Part shown: in pieces, positions 6,426 to 11,761 of the stretch
How the letters are laid out: each line of letters opens with the position of its first letter
Position numbering within the stretch: position 1 is the first letter of the stretch
NCBI GenBank assembly: GCA_020347585.1
Contig: CP070733.1
Span: 901,129 to 912,889 of the forward strand
From: Pseudomonadota bacterium
GTDB lineage: Bacteria > Pseudomonadota > Gammaproteobacteria > CAMYNG01
DNA: 11,761 nucleotides
Direction: 5' to 3'
The notes under the pieces: generated by a model
The model's database searches: none
What the model saw: only the letters and a program-made list of their open reading frames with translations
Told to the model about the DNA's origin: nothing
Translations under genes and position numbers: made by a program

Positions 6426-7124
6426 TCACCACGGCATCACGGCGCCGTCGTAGCGAAGAAAATTCCCCGATTGCGAGGGATGATAGCTTTCCACGACCTC
6501 GCGCATACCGGCCACGCTCTCCTGTGTGGACAGCGGTGCAGAGGCACCGCCCATGCGGGTTCGCACCCACCCCGGGTGCAATAGCAGTACCCCAACACCG
6601 CGCGGCGCGAGCTCAGCTGACAGGCCTTTCATGCATGCATTGAGTGCAGCCTTGCTGGAGCGGTAGGAATAGTCGTTGCCGCTCGAAATATCGGCAATAC
6701 TTCCCATGTGGCTGGTGACAGCCACGATCAAACCGCCCTCACCGCGGACCACGTGGTCGATCAAAGCTTCGCTGACACGCATCGCTCCCAGCGTATTGAC
6801 CTCAAGCGTCGCACGCCAGTCATCGTAGTTGATCTGCCCCAACTTGTCCTGCCCCCACTGTTCGAAGTACACGCCGGCATTGTTGACCAGCACGTCGATT
6901 GCAGCATCGCCAAGTTCGACGCACAACTCGTTGAGGTCCTGTGCCCGTGTCACGTCCAGTTGATGGATCGTGACCCGGGTGTGCTGCGCGACCAGCGCAT
7001 GCAGTTCATCGGCCTGTTCGGGGTAGCGGCAAGTCGCGTACACCCGCCAGTCGGCCTGCGCATATTGCCGTGCCCATTCCAGACCCAGCCCACGGTTGCT
7101 GCCGGTAATGAGAATGGTGTTCAT
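6426..7124 (-). CDS. Short-chain dehydrogenase/reductase, CsgA (C-factor)-like
   Basis: The 232-residue protein is a classical short-chain dehydrogenase. It has the cofactor-binding T7-G8-S-N-R-G12-L-G14, the structural NNAG at 81-84, N110 in EVNTLG, a serine-containing TSHMGS at 137-142, and the catalytic pair Y154-x3-K158. The downstream LHPGWVRTRMGG is the usual nicotinamide-contact PG motif. NAD(P)H-dependent oxidoreduction of a carbonyl or alcohol is expected; the substrate cannot be read from sequence. Length and the YSYRSSKAALNACMK region fit the C-factor-like group. The ATG at 7122-7124 is preceded by GGAAGGAAC. A 128-base gap separates it from the DksA-like gene upstream, so it may have its own promoter; I see no strong one. 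Confidence 0.92.
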   Translation of the reverse strand: MNTILITGSNRGLGLEWARQYAQADWRVYATCRYPEQADELHALVAQHTRVTIHQLDVTRAQDLNELCVELGDAAIDVLVNNAGVYFEQWGQDKLGQINYDDWRATLEVNTLGAMRVSEALIDHVVRGEGGLIVAVTSHMGSIADISSGNDYSYRSSKAALNACMKGLSAELAPRGVGVLLLHPGWVRTRMGGASAPLSTQESVAGMREVVESYHPSQSGNFLRYDGAVMPW

Positions 7125-7252
7125 AGTGTTCCTTCCCGCGCGGATTGAACTGCAGAAGATTCAGCTCGACGCAGAAACGATAGCCGGGAACAGTCAAGGG
7201 AACAATTGCGCGACCATGCCCTTTCCAAATCTTGCCCCGTACGCCCAACCGG

Positions 7253-7606
7253 CTATTCGGATTCGCGCTGGCTGGCACAACCTATACACAATAGCGCCGC
7301 CGGTTCGAACTCAAGACGTCTGAGCGCAATGGCCTCGCCACAGCTGACACAGTAGCCATAGTCACCGCTCTCGATACGCTGCAACGCACTGGTAATTTTC
7401 TGTAGCTCGAGCTGGCGGCGCTCATAGAGCGCCTGGGACATCGCCTGGCCCTGCAGTGCATCCATGCGCGACAAACGGCCCTGGAGGGTCTGATCCAGTT
7501 CGACGGTCGCGGCCGCATCACGGCTGGTGGAATCAAGTTCCTGCAGTTCGTGCCGCAGCTGTAAAAGGCGCTCTCGAAATGACGCGAGTGAATTGGCATC
7601 TAGCAT
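7253..7606 (-). CDS. DksA/TraR family zinc-finger protein
   Basis: The 117-residue product has a long N-terminal coiled-coil (residues 5-80) and a C-terminal four-cysteine zinc finger, C86-VS-C89 ... C107-IG-C110, with the family linker GDYGYCVSCGEAI before it. DksA-type proteins enter the RNA polymerase secondary channel and modulate initiation, often together with ppGpp. It is shorter than E. coli DksA (151 residues). The coiled-coil tip region reads ELDQTLQGRLSRMDALQ, keeping acidic residues D38 and D49 but not the canonical DxxDxA tip, so its activity may differ from true DksA. The ATG lacks a clear ribosome-binding site and lies 39 bases after the hydrolase stop, so read-through transcription from that gene is likely. 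Confidence 0.9.
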   Translation of the reverse strand: MLDANSLASFRERLLQLRHELQELDSTSRDAAATVELDQTLQGRLSRMDALQGQAMSQALYERRQLELQKITSALQRIESGDYGYCVSCGEAIALRRLEFEPAALLCIGCASQRESE

Positions 7607-7645
7607 AGGTTGTGCAATTCAAATGTGTCGATAAATGCGTGAGAT

Positions 7646-8656
7646 CTAGCGGCCCGCTTCAGCAAGAAACCTCAAGAGCGGGCCAATAAACTGGTCGTAG
7701 GCCTCGATGTGCGGCAGGTGCCCCACATCGTCGAGCTCCACCAGTGTCGCGCGCGGGATTGCCGCGGCCGTCTTGCGCCCCAGCGCAGGGTAGTCACCCA
7801 TAGTTGCACGTACTGTATTGCTGACAAACTGCTTGCCCAGAGCCGTGCGATCTCGCTGGCCGATGATCAGCAGGGCCCGCGTCCGTATTTGGTCAAACTC
7901 GTAGCACACCGGCTGAGTGAATATCATGTCGTAGGTCAACGCCTGGTTCCAGGCCAGACGTTCATAGCCGGGGCTAGCAATCATGCCGGCCAACAGGTCT
8001 ACCCACGGATCGTACTCAGGCCGCCACTTGCCATCATAGTAATTCTTTAGCTGGTAAGCACGGAGCTTCTCGCCCGTCTTGCTGAGTTCGCGCTTGTACC
8101 ACGCGTCGACTGTCTGATAGGGCACCTTGAGTTTCCAGTCCTCAAGACCAATCGGGTTTACCAGCACCAGTTGGTTAACCAAATCAGGATACATCAGCAC
8201 AAAACGCGTCGCCAACATCCCACCCATGGAATGCCCCAGCACCGTTACCTTCGAGACTTGCAGCACATCGAGCAGCACCCGAGTGTTGGCGGCCAGCTGC
8301 TGAAATGTGTAGTGAAAATGCGCCGGCTTAGATGATTTGCAAAAGCCAATTTGATCAGGGATCACGACTCGGTGGCCACGTGCTGTCAAGTCCGACGCAA
8401 GGCGCCCCCAGTATGCACCACAGAAGTTCTTGCCATGCAACAGCAACACTACCGATCCATTGGGCTTGGCTGGGCGCACGTCCATATAAGCCATGCGTAG
8501 ACGTTGGCGCTGAATATCAAGCTCAAGGTGCTTTACCGGGTACGGATACTCGTAACGCTCGAGGTCAATGCCCAAAGGCTTCGCGCCGAATACCGCCGGC
8601 GCGAGCAGCAACAAAAGCGAAACAATTACCGAAATTCTCACCCTCGTATCCCTCAT
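7646..8656 (-). CDS. Secreted alpha/beta hydrolase
   Basis: With the ATG at 8654-8656 the product has 336 residues and a signal peptide (MRDTRVR, hydrophobic core, PAVFGA, about 25 residues), so it should act in the periplasm. The fold markers are HG74-75 (oxyanion HGKNFCGAYW), the nucleophile elbow G-H-S143-M-G-G, the acid D269 in IIGQRD, and H313 in DVGHLPHIE. A lid-like insert with several tyrosines and tryptophans spans about 172-245. An esterase or lipase-like activity is likely; the substrate is unknown. The start is uncertain: an ATG at 8684-8686 and a GTG at 8693-8695 are also in frame and closer to the upstream stop at 8698, but they lengthen the n-region. No start has a strong ribosome-binding site, so coupling to the macro-domain gene is plausible. 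Confidence 0.9.
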   Translation of the reverse strand: MRDTRVRISVIVSLLLLLAPAVFGAKPLGIDLERYEYPYPVKHLELDIQRQRLRMAYMDVRPAKPNGSVVLLLHGKNFCGAYWGRLASDLTARGHRVVIPDQIGFCKSSKPAHFHYTFQQLAANTRVLLDVLQVSKVTVLGHSMGGMLATRFVLMYPDLVNQLVLVNPIGLEDWKLKVPYQTVDAWYKRELSKTGEKLRAYQLKNYYDGKWRPEYDPWVDLLAGMIASPGYERLAWNQALTYDMIFTQPVCYEFDQIRTRALLIIGQRDRTALGKQFVSNTVRATMGDYPALGRKTAAAIPRATLVELDDVGHLPHIEAYDQFIGPLLRFLAEAGR

Positions 8657-8697
8657 CGACGCGCGATCAAAACCAGAGCGGTACATACCCGCCACGC

Positions 8698-9390
8698 CTA
8701 CTTGAACCAGTCGTCGATCTCGTCATCATCTAGGTCTGCGATATCCTGTTCATTTAACTCGACATGTCCCACAGGACGCTCGCCGACATCCGCCTTGGGC
8801 ACCACCGTTTCCTGCCCACCGATTCCCTCCTCGCGAAATGCATCGAAGAACGGGCGAAATTGTTGCTCTGTCAGGCATACCACGACCTTTTCTAGCGTGC
8901 TGTCATTGCGTGCGTCCCAGAAATGAGTAATTGTGCGAAAGAACGCCTGGGCGCAGGTGTCTATGGGCACATTGAAACTCCCGGCGCCGATGGCAGGAAA
9001 GGCTATTGAGCGCCACTCGTTCAGATCACACAGCTGCAGGCTGCGCGACACGGCCTGCTCGATACCGTACTGCTCATCGCCCTCGCTCCAATGTGGTGCG
9101 ACCGCATGGATAATCGCCTTGTACAGTAAACTCCCGGCACCAGTATAGACCGCCATGCCGCTGTCGATTTGCCCGTACTCGCGAATCATCTGCTCGCTGT
9201 CGCGGCGCAGCCCGTCACCCGCGCGCGCCAGGATAACCGCGGCCAGTGGATCGGCGTGTGACAATTTGCTGTCCGCGGGACTCACGATAACCTCCACGGG
9301 AGCATCCAGCAGATCGCTCACGGTCAACAGCAGTTCACGGTCTCCATAGAGAAACTGCATCGATGGCTGATTCAAGGAGTCTCCGTCCAT
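8698..9390 (-). CDS. Macro-domain protein with acidic C-terminal tail
   Basis: The 230-residue product contains a macro domain, which binds or hydrolyses ADP-ribose and its adducts. It spans about residues 14-185. The nucleotide loop-1 region reads EVIVSPADSKLSHADPLAAVILARAG, in place of the commoner VNAAN...GGGVDGAI. The phosphate loop is FPAIGAGSFNVP at 131-142, close to the usual GTGxxGxP. The region after 186 is a linker and an acidic tail (IADLDDDEIDDWF). The chosen start, ATG at 9388-9390, avoids overlap with the upstream yaiI gene and has AGGT nearby. An ATG at 9463-9465 would overlap yaiI by 29 bases, lacks a ribosome-binding site and adds a non-family extension. Because the asparagines of loop 1 are replaced, catalytic hydrolysis is doubtful and binding alone is possible. 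The substrate is unknown. Confidence 0.85.
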   Translation of the reverse strand: MDGDSLNQPSMQFLYGDRELLLTVSDLLDAPVEVIVSPADSKLSHADPLAAVILARAGDGLRRDSEQMIREYGQIDSGMAVYTGAGSLLYKAIIHAVAPHWSEGDEQYGIEQAVSRSLQLCDLNEWRSIAFPAIGAGSFNVPIDTCAQAFFRTITHFWDARNDSTLEKVVVCLTEQQFRPFFDAFREEGIGGQETVVPKADVGERPVGHVELNEQDIADLDDDEIDDWFK

Positions 9391-9436
9391 GCTACCTGAT
9401 GCCAGTGTGATACCTTCACGACACAGCCCATGTAAA

Positions 9437-9931
9437 TCAGGTCTTTTGCTCTTGTGAACGGGCATGCCGCGTTAAGAAACGATCCAGCTGGTTGGCAAAG
9501 GCCTGCCGCTCACCTTGCCCCAACGCTGGGGGACCGCCTGTCATGATGCCACTACCACGCAGTTCGTCCATCAGGTCGCGCATGGCGAGTCGTTCCTTGA
9601 TGTTGTCAGTGGTATAAAACGTCCCGCGCGGATTCAGAGCATGGCCACCCGTTTCGATTATCTCGGCGGCGAGCGGAATATCCGCAGTAATCACCAGATC
9701 ACCGGCTTGCGCGTGCTGAACAATGTAGTTGTCCGCCACATCGAACCCACCGGACACCCGAACTGAACTGATTAGCCTGGAAGGGGGCGTCTGCAACGCT
9801 TTGTTTGCAACCAGCGTCAAGGGCACCTCCACGCGCTCTGCGGCGCGAAACAGGATCTCCTTTATCACGTTGGGACACGCGTCGGCATCCACCCAGATAT
9901 GCAAAATATCCACCCTGGTATTGTTACTCAT
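9437..9931 (-). CDS. yaiI: UPF0178 (DUF188) family protein YaiI
   Basis: The 164-residue product follows the YaiI/YqxD family closely: IWVDADACPNVIKEILFRAA at the start, PPSRLI, GFDVADNYIV, then AGDLVITADIPLAAEII, and NPRGTFYTTDNIKERLAMRD. The GSGIMTGGPPAL segment near the end is also family-typical. The fold is related to PIN/NYN-type nucleases with conserved aspartates, but no biochemical role is established that I can name. E. coli YaiI is about 152 residues and begins directly before IWVDADACP. The ATG used here (9929-9931) adds about ten residues and has no clear ribosome-binding site. A TTG codon for residue 10, behind AGGGTGG, is an alternative start. It is followed after 46 bases by the macro-domain gene and preceded after 37 by DUF5062. 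Confidence 0.93.
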   Translation of the reverse strand: MSNNTRVDILHIWVDADACPNVIKEILFRAAERVEVPLTLVANKALQTPPSRLISSVRVSGGFDVADNYIVQHAQAGDLVITADIPLAAEIIETGGHALNPRGTFYTTDNIKERLAMRDLMDELRGSGIMTGGPPALGQGERQAFANQLDRFLTRHARSQEQKT

Positions 9932-9968
9932 AGAGAACAGGCGCTGGTTTTGTGCAGTACTGCACCTG

Positions 9969-10229
9969 CTATTTCAAAAGCGGATGATCCTTAGGCAATT
10001 GTTTCGCATACCAGAGTGCGAGTTTGTGGCGCATGGTTTTTTGCGAAACCTGGTCCTCCGGCAACGGCTGAATTTTCTTGTCGTGGACCAGTAGCCTGTA
10101 AATATAAAGAATCTTCTCGCTCGCCGAATCCGTCGCTTCCCACTCCACGGCGCCCCGATCCACGCCGTACTTCATACCGGCAAGGATAGCCTCTTTAACC
10201 AACTCGGCTTCGTGCTTGAGTTTCTTCAT
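9969..10229 (-). CDS. DUF5062 family protein
   Basis: The 86-residue product starts MKKLKHEAELVKEAILAGMK and is soluble, mostly helical and charged. The stretches EKILYIYRLLVHDKKIQPLP, HKLALWYAKQLP and the ending DHPLLK agree with what I recall of DUF5062 proteins of marine gammaproteobacteria. No function is known to me. The ATG at 10227-10229 is preceded by AAGGGA at 7 bases, which decides this start. A longer frame to 10307 runs through a dyad and candidate promoter and is rejected. It lies 37 bases upstream of yaiI and 107 downstream of the miniature YbbN-like gene. Confidence 0.7.
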   Translation of the reverse strand: MKKLKHEAELVKEAILAGMKYGVDRGAVEWEATDSASEKILYIYRLLVHDKKIQPLPEDQVSQKTMRHKLALWYAKQLPKDHPLLK

Positions 10230-10291
10230 GGCAGGTCCCTTGTTGTCACTCAGCGTCGAGGAGTTCAGCCCGTCAAGAATCCGGCTGGCGA

Positions 10292-10311
10292 CAGGTTCAG
10301 TATACAACCTG
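10292..10311. promoter_or_regulatory. Dyad CAGGTT-N8-AACCTG enclosing a TATACT -10-like element
   Basis: CAGGTT (10292-10297) and AACCTG (10306-10311) are exact reverse complements around cagtatac. On the minus strand the centre contains TATACT (10299-10304), a good -10 about 70 bases before the DUF5062 start. No good -35 is visible, which would fit an activator- or repressor-controlled promoter. Confidence 0.4.
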
Positions 10312-10336
10312 CGGGGCTCTGTGGATCCGGCAGGTC

Positions 10337-10543
10337 CTATCCCGCGAGCAGATTCGCCAATCGTCGCCGGTATGCCTGGGCCTGTTCCGGATCATTGGGC
10401 GACAGCATATTGGCAATGGTGATGATCATCTCCTTTACCGCTCCCTGGAACTCGACCAATACGGGAAGCTGCCGCGAGTTTTCAATTACGTGACGGTCAA
10501 ACCCTTTGTCCGCCACCTCAAAGGCAAGAACGTCCTGGCCCAT
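10337..10543 (-). CDS. Miniature YbbN/CnoX-like protein lacking the thioredoxin active site and TPR region
   Basis: The 68-residue product reads MGQDVLAFEVADKGFDRHVI, then ENSRQLPVLVEF up to residue 32. This is the start of a thioredoxin domain as in YbbN/CnoX (strand, helix, then PVLVxFW). Instead of the expected W-A-x-W-C-x-x-C it continues QGAVKEMIITIANML, then SPNDPEQAQAYRRRLANLL. That ending resembles the very C-terminus of YbbN (a leucine-rich helix, a G/S-x-D-D/H-P turn and YRRRLxxLL). A full YbbN is about 280-290 residues, so some 220 residues, including CxxC and the TPR-like repeats, are absent in frame. ATG at 10541-10543 with GAGG about 9 bases upstream; a GTG three codons earlier is possible. 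It may be a deletion derivative or a small protein family in its own right. It could not act as an oxidoreductase. Confidence 0.65.
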   Translation of the reverse strand: MGQDVLAFEVADKGFDRHVIENSRQLPVLVEFQGAVKEMIITIANMLSPNDPEQAQAYRRRLANLLAG

Positions 10544-10578
10544 GGACAACACCTCTGCTCACAATGCTATGTGGAAAA

Positions 10579-10587
10579 AGCATAACA
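10579..10587 (-). promoter_or_regulatory. Candidate extended -10 promoter for the miniature YbbN-like gene
   Basis: Minus strand TG-T-TATGCT: extended TG at 10586-10587 and -10 TATGCT at 10579-10584. A GTTGAT lies 16 bases upstream as a poor -35. The leader would be about 30 bases. This promoter could also feed the long minus-strand run beyond. Confidence 0.35.
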
Positions 10588-10654
10588 AACCGCGCCGCAC
10601 ATCAACAGCAAACCGGTGTCAACCGATAACGCCGGCTGCGCAATGACGCTCTCA

Positions 10655-10683
10655 TTGCCCTGTGTGCGCCAGCCTGTGATAAA
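10655..10683 (+). promoter_or_regulatory. Candidate sigma-70 promoter for the NnrU-family gene
   Basis: TTGCCC (10655-10660), a 17-base spacer ending in TGT (an extended -10 feature) and GATAAA (10678-10683). The start point would be near 10690, leaving a leader of about 27 bases with GGGAGG before the ATG. Confidence 0.4.
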
Positions 10684-10716
10684 GTGCCGCTGGATTTGTC
10701 ACCCGGGAGGTATGCC

Positions 10717-11289
10717 ATGAGTCTTCTTATCGTGGGGCTTGTTCTTTTTCTCGCCACACATTCCATTTCGATCATCAATGACCCGTGGCGCAACCGCCTG
10801 GTAGCAAAAATTGGCGAAATGCCGTGGCAGGGGATTTACTCCTTGGTGGCTCTGGTGGGGTTCGTGCTTATCGTTCAGGGCTACGGCTTGGCGCGACAGG
10901 AGCCGGTGGTTCTCTACCTGCCGCCTGTCTGGCTGAAACACATATCGCTGCTGTTGCTGGTGTTTGTCTTTCCGCTGCTGCTGGCGGCCTATCTTCCCGG
11001 ACGCATCCAGGCGGTGACCAAACACCCGATGCTGGCGGCCACCAAACTTTGGGCTGTCGCCCACCTTCTCGCCAACGGGATGCTCGCCGACGTAGTCCTG
11101 TTTGGTGCATTCCTCGTCTGGGCGGTGGTCGACAGGATATCGCTGAAACGCCGTCAATCGCGACCGGTCCGTGGCGCCCCGCCGTCTAAATGGAACGATC
11201 TCGTCGCGATCGTGGCAGGTCTCGGTTTGTATGTTGCCTTCCTACTCGGGCTGCACGGATGGCTGTTCGGCGTTTCTCCAACCGGCTAA
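10717..11289 (+). CDS. NnrU family integral membrane protein
   Basis: The 190-residue protein has about five transmembrane helices (roughly 2-19, 38-56, 75-93, 112-137 and 161-180). Family marks include FLATHS with H16 in the first helix, MPWQGIYSLVALVGF, the YLPGRIQAVTKHPML loop, and KLWAVAHLLANGMLADVVLFGAFLVWA, which is characteristic of NnrU. NnrU was named from denitrifiers, where it is linked to nitrite/nitric oxide reduction, but homologues are widespread in organisms without denitrification genes and the activity is unknown. None of the surrounding genes is for denitrification. The ATG at 10717 is chosen because GGGAGG precedes it by 7 bases; a frame from 10684 adds a non-family N-terminus. 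Confidence 0.9.
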   Translation: MSLLIVGLVLFLATHSISIINDPWRNRLVAKIGEMPWQGIYSLVALVGFVLIVQGYGLARQEPVVLYLPPVWLKHISLLLLVFVFPLLLAAYLPGRIQAVTKHPMLAATKLWAVAHLLANGMLADVVLFGAFLVWAVVDRISLKRRQSRPVRGAPPSKWNDLVAIVAGLGLYVAFLLGLHGWLFGVSPTG

Positions 11290-11325
11290 TTCTCAAATCG
11301 GCCTGATCGTCGCGCGATTTTGTAC

Positions 11326-11331
11326 TAGAAT
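11326..11331 (+). promoter_or_regulatory. Candidate -10 element for the glutaredoxin-like gene
   Basis: TAGAAT matches five of six -10 consensus bases, about 70 bases upstream of the ATG. No clear -35 is visible. A 6-base inverted repeat AAATCG/CGATTT (from 11295 to 11320) just upstream might terminate the NnrU transcript, but it is weak. Confidence 0.3.
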
Positions 11332-11399
11332 CACGCGCTCTTTGACACCGCCATACGCACCAGTGCGCGGCAAGACTACAGCTTTCGGAATCTTGAGTT

Positions 11400-11761
11400 A
11401 TGAAATGGTTTTTTCGCATATTCTTTAAAACATTAAGGGCCATTCTAGGGCCCCTTCTGTTGCTGTGGGATAGACTCACCACCCCGAAAGGCGTGCAACG
11501 CCCCGCGCACGAGCAACAGCATGTGGATCAGCGTACCAGGCACCTAGTGCTGTATCAGTACAGGACCTGTCCGTTTTGTATTAAGGTACGGCGCGCAATC
11601 AAGCGCCTGTCGCTGAGTATCGAAACCCGTGATGCACAAGGAGACCCACTGAGCCGCGAGCAGCTGCTGCAGGGGGGGGGGCAGGTCAGAGTCCCCTGCC
11701 TGAAGATTGTGGATGAGAACGGCGACACCACGTGGATGTACGAATCGACCGAGATTGTGCA
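11400..11761 (+). CDS. Glutaredoxin-like protein with N-terminal hydrophobic segment, cut at the window edge
   Basis: The frame is open from the ATG at 11400 to the end, giving 120 residues. Residues 1-24 (MKWFFRIFFK, then LRAILGPLLLLWDR) are hydrophobic and amphipathic with basic residues and would attach the protein to the membrane, with the catalytic part probably cytoplasmic. Residues 48-120 are a glutaredoxin fold: LVLYQYRTC-P-F-C with the CPFC active site at 58-61, basic KVRRAIKRL after it, then GGGQVRVPCL with the cis-proline VP motif, and WMYESTEIV near the end. Full proteins of this type are only slightly longer than this. Only a weak ribosome-binding site is visible. A run of ten G bases (11672-11681) falls in the codons for the glycine triplet; the frame is the correct one for the family. 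Confidence 0.88.
   Translation, partial: MKWFFRIFFKTLRAILGPLLLLWDRLTTPKGVQRPAHEQQHVDQRTRHLVLYQYRTCPFCIKVRRAIKRLSLSIETRDAQGDPLSREQLLQGGGQVRVPCLKIVDENGDTTWMYESTEIV

Noticed and set aside
7006..7278. 90-residue minus-strand frame spanning the gap upstream of the dehydrogenase
   Set aside because: It overlaps the dehydrogenase start in another frame, lacks a ribosome-binding site, and its sequence shows no domain-like pattern.
11295..11320. Inverted repeat AAATCG/CGATTT followed by TTTTG after the NnrU gene
   Set aside because: The stem is only 6 bp with A-T ends and the loop is long, so I would not call it a terminator.
1..11761. Mobile element, CRISPR array, tRNA or phage island
   Set aside because: No transposase, integrase, regularly spaced repeats, cloverleaf-like segment or flanking direct repeats could be found by reading both strands.

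Overview
This window looks like chromosomal DNA of a gammaproteobacterium. The basis is family content read from the translations: a YaiI/UPF0178 protein, a glutathionyl-hydroquinone reductase of the YqjG type, a DUF4426 gene, a DUF5062 gene, GlcF, an NnrU-family membrane protein and a DksA/TraR zinc-finger protein. GC content is moderately high, gene density is high, and most genes are small housekeeping or stress-type genes on the minus strand. I see no tRNA, rRNA, transposase, integrase or CRISPR array. No species can be named from this.

Layout, left to right. (1) 1-1529, minus strand: the N-terminus of a proton-conducting membrane subunit resembling MrpA/NuoL, cut by the window edge, and glcF, the Fe-S subunit of glycolate oxidase, without glcD or glcE beside it. 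(2) 1744-3537, minus strand: a compact three-gene unit of envelope proteins of unknown role. It holds a small secreted beta-sandwich-like protein, a single-pass membrane protein and a secreted carboxypeptidase-regulatory-like protein. (3) 3705-5392, minus strand: a two-gene redox unit, a protein with a Fer4_19-type domain and two CDGSH motifs followed by a glutathionyl-hydroquinone reductase. (4) 5393-5670: a divergent regulatory region with two dyads sharing the half-site CGGTCG. (5) 5671-6394, plus strand: a DUF4426 gene broken by an in-frame TAG directly after its signal peptide, then a 77-residue unknown protein. (6) 6426-10543, minus strand: a run of short genes, read in transcription order as a miniature YbbN/CnoX-like protein, DUF5062, YaiI, a macro-domain protein, a secreted alpha/beta hydrolase, a DksA-like protein and a CsgA-like short-chain dehydrogenase. 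(7) 10717-11761, plus strand: an NnrU-family membrane protein and the N-terminal part of a membrane-associated glutaredoxin, cut by the window edge.

The genes do not form one pathway. The commonest theme is redox and stress handling: Fe-S carriers, glutathione-dependent reductase, glutaredoxin, thioredoxin remnant, macro domain and DksA. The points most worth a second look are the CAG-to-TAG-like nonsense codon in the DUF4426 gene, the 68-residue YbbN-like gene that seems to be an N-terminus joined to a C-terminus with the middle missing, the unknown three-gene envelope unit, and the dyads placed on candidate promoters.
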